A DNA stretch of 64,000 nt from Parasaccharibacter apium (GTDB lineage Bacteria > Pseudomonadota > Alphaproteobacteria > Acetobacterales > Acetobacteraceae): contig NZ_MEJG01000001.1 in assembly GCF_002592045.1 (NCBI RefSeq), forward strand, positions 434,001-498,000, written 5' to 3'. Numbering within the stretch: position 1 is the first letter of the stretch; each line of letters begins with the position of its first letter. Positions 18,976 through 27,868 of this stretch are shown here, one piece after another. Position numbers and translations under genes: made by a program. The notes under the pieces are model-generated. The model saw nothing but the letters and a program-made list of their open reading frames with translations. It made no database searches and had not been told where the DNA came from.

Positions 18976-20559
18976 TTAATGATGCCCTTTAGACACCACC
19001 CGCCCCATGCGCTTTTCTGCCATGCGGGCGAGGCGGACAAAAGGTAACCCGACCAACAAATACGCTAAAGCGACCAAAAGCCCCGTCCCAATATAATCAT
19101 AATAGGTCGAGGAGAGCCGGATATAAGTCTGGCTCAACTCCGTTAGAGTAATGACCGAGACGAGCGAACTATCCTTTAAGAGCGCGATAAAATCATTCGT
19201 CATGACCGGGACAACCGTGCGAAAAGCCTGCGGAACAATCACCAAACGCAACGCTTGCCGATGGGTCATATTCAGCGCAATGGCCGCTTCCATCTGCCCA
19301 CGCGGCACAGAGAGCAAGCCCGCACGGTAATTCTCTGCCTCATACGCAGCGTAATTCAGCCCCAAAGCCAACACACCCGCCGCGAAGGGCGATAATTTCA
19401 CACCAAACGCAGGCAGGCCATAAAAGATAAATAAAACTTGGATCAAAAGCGGCGTGCCACGCACAACCTCCACATACACACCCGCAACCCACCGCAAAGG
19501 GGCCAGACCATAGGCACGGGCTAGAGCCAAAACCAACCCAAAAGCGACCGCTAACACCATCGCAAGGGCCGATACGGCAAGCGTCATCAAAGCCCCACGC
19601 GCAATGAGAGGCAAGAAGCTGCTATAACGCTGCACCATCGCTTGGAGACCACTGCCAGACATACGCTCCATCGTCTGACGATACCCCGTCCATGCCGTTG
19701 GCTGAGTGGAGGAGACGCTATGGTCCCCCGTATAATCGGCCATTTGTGGCGTCCACAGATTCCAACGCGCGAGAATCTGATGCAACGTCCCATCGCTCAT
19801 CAGCGCACCTAAGGCGGCATCAACAGCATCACGCAAGCCGGGATTATCTTTGGCAAACGCAATCCCATACGCCACACGGCCAATCGGCAGCCCTACGAGC
19901 TTTAAATCATCAGAGCAATAATAAAGAGCAATTGGCTCATCAATCAAAATCGCATCAAGCCGCCCATTCTTCAGGTCGGAGAAAAGATTAGTCTCCTCAT
20001 CATAAGAGCGCACATTCGCCGGGTCGTGGTCCAGCAATAACCGCTCCGCCGCAGTACTCTTAATTGTGCCAACAACATGCCCTTTAAGGGCCGCCACACT
20101 CTCCAACCCCGTCTCACTCTTCCGTAGGACAATCCGGTCCACCGTCACGTAATAAGGGCGTGAAAATAACACCGCCTCCTTATGCTCCGGCGTCATCTCA
20201 ATCCCATCTATAACCAACGCATAAAGGTCACGCCCAAGGCCGGGAATAAGCCCATCCCACCCATTTTGCACAAACCGCCCCTGGCGGCCTAGCCGAGGGG
20301 CCAAAGCCTGCATCAGGTCATATTCAAACCCTGTCATCCGCCCTTCATGCGCAGGGTCGTGGAACACGTAAGGGACATTCGCCTCCCCGTCCGAGGCCCA
20401 AGGCAAGTCCTGCTCATTACGTGCCCCCGGCACATGCAGCCCTGCAACAGATGGCTGCCCTGCCGTTGCTGCTGCCCCATCTGCCCACGCTACAGAGCCA
20501 CCACCAAGCAGCCCAGCCCATAGCATAAGGCCAGCTGCCCATAATAAGACGCGTTTCAT
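18976..20559 (-). CDS. Polar amino acid ABC importer, fused binding protein and permease
   Basis: Residues 1-27 (MKRVLLWAAGLML start) are a signal peptide. Then comes a family 3 solute-binding domain (about 30-265; GFEYDLMQALAPRLG, DGIEMTPEHKEAVLFSRPYY) and a C-terminal permease domain with several membrane segments and the EAA loop (AAIALNMTHRQALRLV). So the soluble receptor is tethered to the permease. Substrate is a polar amino acid by family; I cannot say which. The ATG at 20559 is chosen for its position at the signal peptide; an upstream GTG at 20583 overlaps the ATPase stop. Partner of the ATPase gene just upstream. Confidence 0.92.
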   Translation of the reverse strand: MKRVLLWAAGLMLWAGLLGGGSVAWADGAAATAGQPSVAGLHVPGARNEQDLPWASDGEANVPYVFHDPAHEGRMTGFEYDLMQALAPRLGRQGRFVQNGWDGLIPGLGRDLYALVIDGIEMTPEHKEAVLFSRPYYVTVDRIVLRKSETGLESVAALKGHVVGTIKSTAAERLLLDHDPANVRSYDEETNLFSDLKNGRLDAILIDEPIALYYCSDDLKLVGLPIGRVAYGIAFAKDNPGLRDAVDAALGALMSDGTLHQILARWNLWTPQMADYTGDHSVSSTQPTAWTGYRQTMERMSGSGLQAMVQRYSSFLPLIARGALMTLAVSALAMVLAVAFGLVLALARAYGLAPLRWVAGVYVEVVRGTPLLIQVLFIFYGLPAFGVKLSPFAAGVLALGLNYAAYEAENYRAGLLSVPRGQMEAAIALNMTHRQALRLVIVPQAFRTVVPVMTNDFIALLKDSSLVSVITLTELSQTYIRLSSTYYDYIGTGLLVALAYLLVGLPFVRLARMAEKRMGRVVSKGHH

Positions 20560-20579
20560 ACGCACCACGCCCTTATCCT

Positions 20580-21323
20580 TCACAATAATGTCCGCAGAAA
20601 ACGCCGCGTCCCCGCCTCACGCGGATTAGCGAAAATCACATCCGGGTCGCCACTCTCAACAATTTGCCCAGCCTCCATAAATAACACCCTATCAGAGGCA
20701 GCACGGGCAAAGCGCATATCATGCGTTACAACAAGCTGGGTCATTCCCTCTGCATCCAATGCCCGCATGACCGACAACACTTCCTCTGAGAGTTCCGGGT
20801 CCAACGCAGAGGTTGGCTCATCATAGAGCATGACAGAAGGCTTCATAGCCAAAGCCCGCGCAATGGCAGCACGCTGCTGCTGCCCACCAGAGAGACGATC
20901 AGGATACCGCCCCTTCACAGCGGATAGGCCCACCTTCTCCAACAACTCGCAGGCAATTTTATGAGCCTTGCCTTCCTCTAATCCTTTCACCTGCATCGGT
21001 GCGAGCATGACATTCTCCAACACCGTACGATGGGGGAATAAGTTGAAGGACTGAAACACCATCCCCACATGGCTCCGCAACCGATGAGCCTGCGCCTCAT
21101 CCGCCCGCCGCCATGCCCCATGGCTGGCAAGCTTCACATTCTCCACCTGCACATCGCCCGCATCAGGATGTTCTAAAAAGTTCAGGCATCGCAAAAAGGT
21201 CGATTTTCCACAACCGGATGGCCCGATGATGGAAATCAACTCCCCACGCTCCACCTCTAGCGAAATCCCCCGCAGAATCTCATTCCCGCTAAAGGATTTG
21301 ACGATATTACTCGCCTTTAACAC
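20580..21323 (-). CDS. Polar amino acid ABC transporter ATPase
   Basis: A 247-residue GlnQ/HisP-type ATPase. Walker A is GPSGCGKST near residue 34, Q-loop VFQSFNLFPH, signature LSGGQQQR near 143, Walker B VMLYDEPTSALD and the switch histidine in VVTHDM. It should energise the fused receptor-permease encoded immediately downstream, with which it overlaps at the stop (TGA within GTGA). No regulator gene lies nearby. The 185-base gap to the divergent ccmAB fusion shows no obvious promoter to me. Confidence 0.95.
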   Translation of the reverse strand: MLKASNIVKSFSGNEILRGISLEVERGELISIIGPSGCGKSTFLRCLNFLEHPDAGDVQVENVKLASHGAWRRADEAQAHRLRSHVGMVFQSFNLFPHRTVLENVMLAPMQVKGLEEGKAHKIACELLEKVGLSAVKGRYPDRLSGGQQQRAAIARALAMKPSVMLYDEPTSALDPELSEEVLSVMRALDAEGMTQLVVTHDMRFARAASDRVLFMEAGQIVESGDPDVIFANPREAGTRRFLRTLL

Positions 21324-21508
21324 CCAATCAGTCAGTTCAGAACATCCTTCCCCACGCTACAATGTGGCGTTACCACCTTGTAGTCATTCATCATGTGCCT
21401 TCATAACCATAAGAACCCTTCCAGCAAAACAGGCTTTCCTATATTTTTCATCAATCAGCATCATTTTCTTCCTACCCTCTGGGTACACGCTCCACATGAA
21501 ACACCCTC

Positions 21509-22834
21509 ATGCACCCTACGCCCCTCTTATCATTAGACCATATCCAACTGACCCGTGCAGGGCGGTGCCTCATCAACGACCTCTCTGGTCAGCTATACCC
21601 CGGTGATGCCCTTACCCTCATCGGGCCTAATGGCGTTGGTAAATCCTCCTTTCTACGGCTGATTGCTGGGCTTTGCCCACCCACACAAGGGACACTCACC
21701 GCCGCAGCCAATATCGCATGGCTAGGGACGGACAATGCCCTCAAACCCACCCTTACTGTAGAGCAAAATCTCCGCCTCTTTACCCCCCACCCAATAACAG
21801 CCCTGCATGAGGCCCTCACACACTTAGCCTTAACCCCTTTGCTCAACTGCCCGGTACGTTTGCTTTCATACGGGCAAAAACGCCGGGTGGGACTCGCCCG
21901 ACTCTTACTCACTAACGCGCCCCTTTGGCTCCTTGATGAACCCACTCATGGGCTGGATGCCCAAAGCCTCGCCCTCTTTAACACCATCATCGCCACCCAT
22001 CGCGCCCAAGGGGGCTGCGTGATGGCTGCCTCACATAATCCGCTTCTCCTCCCCCATAGCCACACGCTCACACTCGGTACAGCAACACACAGCATAACAC
22101 CCGCCCCACTCTCCTCCCGCCTTCATATTGTACCACCCCTACCGCAACATATTCATGAGAGGCCAAAACACCCCGTTCATCCTTTTCTACACCATCTCCG
22201 CCGCGAGTTCTGGCTGGCTCTCTCTCATCAGCGGGACGGCATTGCTGGGCTGGGCTTTCTCATCATATGCTGCATGCTCTTTGCGCTCGCACTCGGCCCC
22301 GCCCCAGCGCGCCTCCAACAGGTTGGGCCGGGCATTTTATGGGTCTGCCTCTTGCTCGCAAGCCTCTTACCGCTGGAACGTCTTTATAACGCCGATGCGG
22401 AAGATGGCTCTTTAGACCTCTTACGCATGCGCCTCGCCCCTGCTTTTATTGCCCTTGGTAAAATCATCAGCCATTGGGTCACCAGCAGCCTTCCCTTGCT
22501 GCTTATCACACCGATAATGGCCCTTTTCTTCCAGCTCTCGCTCTCATCCCTGCCCCGCCTTATCCTCAGCATGACCCTCGGCAGCCTCACCTTAGCCTTC
22601 CTCGGTGGCATGACAGCGGCTATCACCCTAGGGGCACGGCAGAACAGCCTTCTCCTACCCATCCTCACCCTCCCGCTTATGGCCCCAAGCCTCATTTTCG
22701 GCACGTTAGCTTGCACAATGCCACCGGGGCCTGCCAACCATGCCACGTTAAGCCTTTTGGCAGCCTTCTTCCTCCTCAGCGTCCCCCTCTGCCCTTTTAT
22801 CGCGGGGTTAAGCTTACGCGATGCTCAATCTTAA
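21509..22834 (+). CDS. Cytochrome c biogenesis heme exporter, CcmA-CcmB fusion
   Basis: One 441-residue frame holds both subunits of the CcmAB ABC transporter, which releases heme from CcmE during cytochrome c maturation. Residues 1-200 are CcmA: Walker A GPNGVGKS (39-46), signature LSYGQ (119-123) and Walker B LWLLDEP (139-145). A linker rich in Pro and His (205-226) leads to CcmB (about 226-441), starting REFWLALSHQRDG and with six likely membrane segments. The two are usually separate genes. No other ccm gene is visible nearby. There is no stop between the halves, so the fusion is read directly from the sequence. Confidence 0.88.
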   Translation: MHPTPLLSLDHIQLTRAGRCLINDLSGQLYPGDALTLIGPNGVGKSSFLRLIAGLCPPTQGTLTAAANIAWLGTDNALKPTLTVEQNLRLFTPHPITALHEALTHLALTPLLNCPVRLLSYGQKRRVGLARLLLTNAPLWLLDEPTHGLDAQSLALFNTIIATHRAQGGCVMAASHNPLLLPHSHTLTLGTATHSITPAPLSSRLHIVPPLPQHIHERPKHPVHPFLHHLRREFWLALSHQRDGIAGLGFLIICCMLFALALGPAPARLQQVGPGILWVCLLLASLLPLERLYNADAEDGSLDLLRMRLAPAFIALGKIISHWVTSSLPLLLITPIMALFFQLSLSSLPRLILSMTLGSLTLAFLGGMTAAITLGARQNSLLLPILTLPLMAPSLIFGTLACTMPPGPANHATLSLLAAFFLLSVPLCPFIAGLSLRDAQS

Positions 22835-22840
22835 GCATAA

Positions 22841-22872
22841 AAAAGGCCGTCCCTCATAAAGGAACGGCCTTT
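22841..22872 (-). terminator. Terminator of accC, also facing the ccmAB fusion
   Basis: AAAGGCCGT (22842-22850) pairs with ACGGCCTTT (22864-22872); after one C-A mismatch, CCT (22852-22854) pairs with AGG (22860-22862). On the minus strand six T residues follow, so it should stop accC transcripts; on the plus strand only three T follow. Confidence 0.85.
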
Positions 22873-22893
22873 CCAACATAATACACCGCACAA

Positions 22894-24246
22894 TTAGTGG
22901 TTATTCTGCATCTTCTCGACAAAATTCTCCAGCCAGTGGATAGTATAATCCCCTTTTTGGAACTCCGGGTCCGCTAATATCTTCTGATGCAGTGGAATGA
23001 CCGTTTTCACCCCTTCTACAACACACTCTGTCAAAGCGCGCTTCATACGGGCAATCGCTTGCTCCCGCGTTGGGGCATGGACGATCAATTTCGCAATCAT
23101 GCTATCGTAATAAGGCGGAACCTTATAGCCGGAGAAGATAGCACTATCCATGCGTACCCCTAACCCACCAGGCGCGTGAAAGACCTTCACTTTACCTGGA
23201 TTCGGCACAAAGCTCATCGGGTCCTCAGCATTGATGCGACATTCAATCGCATGGCCGGACATTACAATGTCCTCTTGCCGGTACCCGAGCTTTTCTCCCG
23301 CTGCAACGCGGATTTGCTCTCTTACCAAATCCACATCACACACCATCTCTGTAACAGGATGCTCCACCTGCAAACGGGTATTCATCTCGATAAAGCAAAA
23401 TTGCCCATCTTGATAAAGGAACTCCAACGTCCCCGCATTGCGATACCCCATACGCGAGAGTGCATCGGTAACGGTCTTACCAATCTCATTACGTTGCTCT
23501 GGTGTAATGACGGGCGAGCCTGCTTCTTCCAGCAATTTTTGGTGACGCCGCTGCAAGGAGCAATCACGCTCCCCAAAATGCACAACATTGCCGTGCGTAT
23601 CACCCATAATCTGAAGCTCAATATGACGCGGCTTATCGAGATATTTCTCTAAATAAACCTCATCATTGCCAAAAGCGGCCCGTGCTTCTGTCCGGGCAAC
23701 ACTCCATGCTTCTTCAATCTCATCAGCCGTTTGGGCAACTTTCATCCCTCGGCCACCACCACCTGCTGCGGCTTTAATGAGGACAGGATACCCCACACGT
23801 TCAGCCACCTCACGCGCTTCCTCAAGGCTAGCCAACGCCCCATCAGACCCCGGCACAAGCGGCACACCAAGGGCCTCCATCGTGGTCTTAGCGGTGATTT
23901 TATCCCCCATCATGCGAATATGCTCAGCCGTTGGACCGATGAAGGCAATACCATGCTCCTCCACCGTTTCCGCAAACTCAGCATTCTCAGAGAGGAAGCC
24001 ATAACCGGGGTGAATCGCCTCCGCCCCAGTAATCGTCGCTGCAGAGAGAATCGCCGCCACATTCAGGTAGGAATCACGAGAGCTCGGCGGCCCAATGCAG
24101 ACAGCCTCATCTGCCAAACGGACATGCATAGCATCGGCATCAGCTGTGGAATGCACCGCCACCGTCTTGATGCCCATCTCCCGACAGGCACGCAATACAC
24201 GCAACGCGATCTCGCCACGATTGGCGATTAGAATCTTGGAAAACAT
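22894..24246 (-). CDS. accC: Acetyl-CoA carboxylase, biotin carboxylase subunit
   Basis: ATP-grasp enzyme that carboxylates biotin on AccB, the first step of fatty acid synthesis. The 450 residues begin with the family [17 protein letters not shown]; the ATP-binding glycine loop [12 protein letters not shown] is near residue 160, and [31 protein letters not shown] and ECRINAEDP follow. The ATG overlaps the accB stop by one base (TAATG), so translation is coupled. Confidence 0.98.
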   Translation of the reverse strand: MFSKILIANRGEIALRVLRACREMGIKTVAVHSTADADAMHVRLADEAVCIGPPSSRDSYLNVAAILSAATITGAEAIHPGYGFLSENAEFAETVEEHGIAFIGPTAEHIRMMGDKITAKTTMEALGVPLVPGSDGALASLEEAREVAERVGYPVLIKAAAGGGGRGMKVAQTADEIEEAWSVARTEARAAFGNDEVYLEKYLDKPRHIELQIMGDTHGNVVHFGERDCSLQRRHQKLLEEAGSPVITPEQRNEIGKTVTDALSRMGYRNAGTLEFLYQDGQFCFIEMNTRLQVEHPVTEMVCDVDLVREQIRVAAGEKLGYRQEDIVMSGHAIECRINAEDPMSFVPNPGKVKVFHAPGGLGVRMDSAIFSGYKVPPYYDSMIAKLIVHAPTREQAIARMKRALTECVVEGVKTVIPLHQKILADPEFQKGDYTIHWLENFVEKMQNNH

Positions 24247-24704
24247 TACTCAATAATCGCCAATGCAGCCCCAAACTCAACCGGCTCACCAGACGCCACA
24301 CAATAACGGACCAGCTTACCCGCACGCGGAGCCTTGATCTGGTTGAACGTCTTCATAGCCTCAATGAGCATAATGGTCTGCCCCGCGGCAACCTGCGCGC
24401 CCTCTTGCACAAAAGGCGGGGAAGATGGATCTGGCGTAAGATAAGCCACCCCCACCATCGGGCTAGGCACCGCACCAGGATGAGAGGATAAATCCGCTGG
24501 CGGTGCTACCGCCTCATCCGCCGCAGGAGCTGCCGCAGCAACCGATGATGCCGCCACAGGGGCTGCCGCTGCCTGCACACTCACATTGCGCGCAACACGA
24601 AGGCGGCTATCACCCTCGGACACTTCAATTTCGGTCAAGCCTGTATCAGTTAAGATATCGGCTAGTGCCCGAATGGCCTCCTTATCCACGAGCATACGGC
24701 TCAT
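24246..24704 (-). CDS. accB: Acetyl-CoA carboxylase, biotin carboxyl carrier protein
   Basis: A 152-residue carrier. An N-terminal helical region is followed by an Ala/Pro-rich flexible linker (about residues 48-75) and the biotinyl domain, where the lysine in EAMKTFNQI is the biotin attachment site. The enteric form has AMKMMN here; the KTFN variant is one I associate with Alphaproteobacteria. It overlaps aroQ by 4 bases (ATGA) and accC by one base. Confidence 0.96.
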   Translation of the reverse strand: MSRMLVDKEAIRALADILTDTGLTEIEVSEGDSRLRVARNVSVQAAAAPVAASSVAAAAPAADEAVAPPADLSSHPGAVPSPMVGVAYLTPDPSSPPFVQEGAQVAAGQTIMLIEAMKTFNQIKAPRAGKLVRYCVASGEPVEFGAALAIIE

Positions 24705-25150
24705 CCTTCATCCTCAATCATATCTGCCACCGCCTGTAGAGCGTGAGCGTACCCACGTATCCCCAACCCGCAGATAACACCACGAGCTGCCTGAGAAACA
24801 TACGTATGATGACGAAATGCTTCCCGGCGATGAATGTTAGACATATGCACCTCAATCACCGGCAACTCAACGGCTAAAAGCGCATCAAGTAAAGCAATTG
24901 ACGTATGCCCATAAGCCGCAGGGTTTATGACGATGCCACTTGCACGGCCACGACACTCCTGCACCCACGATACCAGCTCCCCCTCACCATTGGTCTGGCG
25001 AAAATCAATCGTTACATCCAGCCGTTCCGCTGCTTGTAAGCAGAGCTGCTCCACATCATCCAATGTTGCAGCACCATATATATCAGGCTGTCTCAGCCCT
25101 AGCATATTTAGGTTCGGTCCGTTTAGGACAACAATGAGAGGTCGCTTCAT
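24701..25150 (-). CDS. aroQ: 3-dehydroquinate dehydratase, type II
   Basis: Third step of the shikimate pathway. The 149 residues begin KRPLIVVLNGPNLNMLGLRQP, which contains the catalytic tyrosine region (RQPDIYG); QTNGEGELVSWVQ, INPAAYGHTSIAL and VIEVHMSNIHRRE follow. ATG 25150 is preferred; the frame continues up to 25174. It leads the aroQ-accB-accC operon, an arrangement common in Alphaproteobacteria. Confidence 0.96.
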   Translation of the reverse strand: MKRPLIVVLNGPNLNMLGLRQPDIYGAATLDDVEQLCLQAAERLDVTIDFRQTNGEGELVSWVQECRGRASGIVINPAAYGHTSIALLDALLAVELPVIEVHMSNIHRREAFRHHTYVSQAARGVICGLGIRGYAHALQAVADMIEDEG

Positions 25151-25326
25151 CGGCACGGCTGATAGCATCTTCATATTCCCTAGGTAAAGACACTCTTTTT
25201 ATAGCAAACTCTTAACACTAAAGAGAGATACTCCCTAACCTTATCTACCCTCTTTAGTCCCACGCTAGCTCTTACACCTAATTTATGAGACAATCTTATA
25301 AGATAAAACAACAACCGATACAGTTC

Positions 25327-25743
25327 ATGACCACACGAACCTTCCTTTCCTTCCTCTCCTACACTCTATTTTGCTTTATACTCGCCTGCTTACAGCCTAC
25401 CACCGCCTTAGCGTCTACGCCCTCTTTCACACAAAGTGGTCTTGCCAGTTGGTATGGCACTAAAAGCTTTGCGGGCAAGCGTACCGCCAGCGGGGAACGT
25501 CTCCACCCTGATGCCATGACGGCCGCCCACCCTACTCTACCCCTCGGTACGCGCATAAGGGTACATTCCTCCGTAACAGGCCGTTCTGTTATCGTCCGCG
25601 TAAATGACAGAGGCCCCTATAATAGCGACCGCATTATTGATCTTTCCAAAGCAGCGGCTAATAAATTAGGCATCCTCCACCGCGGTGTAAGCCATGTAAG
25701 CCTTACGACCCTGCCGCCCAATCAAAAACTCCAATCCCAATAA
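25327..25743 (+). CDS. RlpA-like septal ring lytic transglycosylase / 3D-barrel protein
   Basis: Exported protein with a signal peptide ([16 protein letters not shown], likely cleaved after ALA) and a single double-psi beta-barrel domain: [52 protein letters not shown]. This is the RlpA family, which cleaves denuded peptidoglycan at the septum in some species. The C-terminal SPOR domain of longer RlpA proteins is missing, so septal targeting may differ. Start between 25285 and 25327 is uncertain; the latter places the signal peptide best. Confidence 0.88.
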   Translation: MTTRTFLSFLSYTLFCFILACLQPTTALASTPSFTQSGLASWYGTKSFAGKRTASGERLHPDAMTAAHPTLPLGTRIRVHSSVTGRSVIVRVNDRGPYNSDRIIDLSKAAANKLGILHRGVSHVSLTTLPPNQKLQSQ

Positions 25744-25745
25744 CC

Positions 25746-26729
25746 CTACAGCCCATCTCCTTGCTGTTCCAACTCCTTACGAACAATTTTCCGATAGCCA
25801 CGTTCTTCTAATTCTGCGTTCAATACCGCACCAAACAGCACAACATAAGCGCTCACAAACAACCACATCATCACCGCAGCGACAGCCCCTAATGGGCCAT
25901 AGGTTGCGCTGTAGCTCGCAAAATGTGCCACATACCAAGAAAATGCAATCGAGACCGCAACCCACAAAATAGTTGCCAAAAACGCACCAGGGAAAATCCA
26001 CCGCCACGCCGTCTCCCGCTCACGACATGGGGCAATGCGGTAGAGTACCATCACCGCCGTAAAGACAAAAAACAGCATAATGGCTGGGGCCAGCCAATGG
26101 ACTAATACCGGGGTCCATTGCTCAACCAAAAAATGCAAATGCGGTGGGATATTCGCCATCCCCAACCCTACATAACTCAAATAACGCGGCAAATAATCCA
26201 CCAAAGCTGGTGCAGCCACCATAAGAGCCAATGTTAAACACGCCCCAATCACCGCCATAAGGGTCGTCACAAACGCAAGGCATTGAAACTCAAAAAAACC
26301 TCGCGTTTCCTTAGCATGATAAACAATATTTAAAGCCGAAAGAATAGACTTACTACTCGCCGTAACCGACCATAACGCCACCAAAACCGAAAAAACGAGC
26401 CCTAACGTCAAAGACGAATGAGGTTGGGTAACCAGCGCATGGACCCGGTCAAAAATCATGTCATAAGCAGCAGGTGGCAAAATATGCTTAACATTATGCA
26501 ATTGCCCCTCGGCTGTTTGGACATCAAAAGCCAGCCCATAAAGGGAGATCAATGCCGTAAGGGCAGGGAAAAGCGACAATGTCGCATAAAACGCGCAGCC
26601 AGCCGCGCTAAGAGACGTCTGGCTATCTCCGCTATTATTAAGGACTTGGTAAAAAACAGCCTTCCAACCCTGCGGTGGCGGAGGAAGAGCTTCCTGCTGC
26701 ATTTCAGTCATCTCAGACACGGAACACAC
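25746..26729 (-). CDS. YihY/BrkB family inner-membrane protein
   Basis: A 327-residue polytopic membrane protein of the YihY/BrkB (UPF0761) family. It shows the family pattern SLSAAGCAFYATLSLFPAL at the N-terminus, LWSVTASSKSILSALNIVYHA in the middle and ASYSATYGPLGAVAAVMMWL near the end, with six likely membrane segments. Function is unproven despite the old ribonuclease BN label. Several in-frame starts lie in the first 10 residues. It converges on the RlpA-like gene with a 2-base gap. Confidence 0.9.
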   Translation of the reverse strand: MCSVSEMTEMQQEALPPPPQGWKAVFYQVLNNSGDSQTSLSAAGCAFYATLSLFPALTALISLYGLAFDVQTAEGQLHNVKHILPPAAYDMIFDRVHALVTQPHSSLTLGLVFSVLVALWSVTASSKSILSALNIVYHAKETRGFFEFQCLAFVTTLMAVIGACLTLALMVAAPALVDYLPRYLSYVGLGMANIPPHLHFLVEQWTPVLVHWLAPAIMLFFVFTAVMVLYRIAPCRERETAWRWIFPGAFLATILWVAVSIAFSWYVAHFASYSATYGPLGAVAAVMMWLFVSAYVVLFGAVLNAELEERGYRKIVRKELEQQGDGL

Positions 26730-26766
26730 TCACCCTTCACACACCGCCACTACAAGGGCGTAGAGT

Positions 26767-27522
26767 TTAGGCCTTCTCCAGCTCCGCTTGGATCCGATTC
26801 CAACGTTCAATATTATCTTTTGCATCCTTCACAAAAGCAGATTTCTTCACCCCGCCAAGGAAGATGCGCTGCATCAACCGGCCTAAGCCACGTGTTGGCC
26901 TCTCAAACTGGATGAACAAAATACCGCGCACATCATCCGTATTATTCTGCACTGTATGACGATACGTATCGTCAAAGACGAAGACCTTCCCCTCATCCCA
27001 ATGCAACTTATCGTCTGCGACTTGGATCCAACAATTATCACGATCCCGCGGAACACCCAAGCCCATATGCGCATTCAGCATCCCTTTTGTAACCCCTTTA
27101 TGCGGCGGAATTTCCCCACCCGGCTCCAAAATAGAGAACAAAGCCGAGCATAAACCGGGTATCCCTGCCACAAGCTGAGCCGTTACTGGTGCTTTTGCAC
27201 AATTCTCCGGCACCGCAATCCCATATCCGTAAAGAAAGAAGGACTTCCAACGGTTATCAGGTGCAATCCGCCGATGATCAGGGGATAAATCACGCAAAGC
27301 CGGTACGCGCTCACGCTCTGCCATAACCGCTTGGAACTCCTTCACCATTAAGGGAGCCGCCTTTTCCAACGCGGCTACCCAAGGAAAGAGCTTATTGTCT
27401 AAATTTGGGGTATTCGGCACCAAAGAATCTTTTGCAATCAGGTTATTAAACCAAGGCCGTAGAGCCTTACCAACCCGTACCAATAACGGACGTTTTTTCT
27501 TATCTTGCTGATTCGCCGCCAT
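26767..27522 (-). CDS. Aspartyl/asparaginyl beta-hydroxylase family (LpxO-like) dioxygenase
   Basis: Fe(II)/2-oxoglutarate dioxygenase of the AspH/LpxO family. The iron ligands are likely the histidines in PPHKG and RHTVQNN with the family block VFVFDDTYRH; RGILFIQF supplies the 2-oxoglutarate arginine. LpxO hydroxylates the secondary acyl chain of lipid A, so a lipid target is possible, but no membrane anchor is evident and I cannot decide between lipid and protein targets. ATG 27522 has GGAGG 9-10 bases upstream, better than the in-frame start at 27552. Confidence 0.82.
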   Translation of the reverse strand: MAANQQDKKKRPLLVRVGKALRPWFNNLIAKDSLVPNTPNLDNKLFPWVAALEKAAPLMVKEFQAVMAERERVPALRDLSPDHRRIAPDNRWKSFFLYGYGIAVPENCAKAPVTAQLVAGIPGLCSALFSILEPGGEIPPHKGVTKGMLNAHMGLGVPRDRDNCWIQVADDKLHWDEGKVFVFDDTYRHTVQNNTDDVRGILFIQFERPTRGLGRLMQRIFLGGVKKSAFVKDAKDNIERWNRIQAELEKA

Positions 27523-27868
27523 GATAGCCTGCCTCCCAACAGATGCATTCACTCAATTAAAACCGGTAATTCCCTACCAAAATTCCCTCACGGACGAAAA
27601 GCGGCCCTCTATGTCTAGCTGCTCTTCATTACAAACATGTCATGCAAGAGGAAGAATGATCAAAAAGTCGTTAACATCCTAAAAATATAAAATTTTCTCC
27701 TAGCGTCCTCTCCCCCAACACAGCAAGCAACAGAGCTTCTTTTCTCTATTATCACTCTTTTGTGATAATAGAACATCTTTTTCATCCCTCCTTTACCCTT
27801 TCCCCTTGCATTAAAGCGCAATCTGCGCTTTTGACGCAGCTCCCCCTTCCTAAGAGGATGTGTGTCTT
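27523..27868. other. Intergenic region between the dioxygenase and the decarboxylase
   Basis: About 346 bases without a gene I can support. It is AT-richer than its surroundings and holds one perfect inverted repeat (27746-27771) and T-rich tracts. It should contain the divergent promoters of both flanking genes; I could not place them with confidence. Confidence 0.6.
27746..27771. repeat. Perfect 10-base inverted repeat upstream of the decarboxylase
   Basis: CTATTATCAC and GTGATAATAG flank a 6-base loop, about 100 bases before the decarboxylase start. AT-rich symmetry suits an operator; it also reads as a hairpin followed by a short T-rich stretch on the plus strand, so an attenuator is possible. 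Confidence 0.7.
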
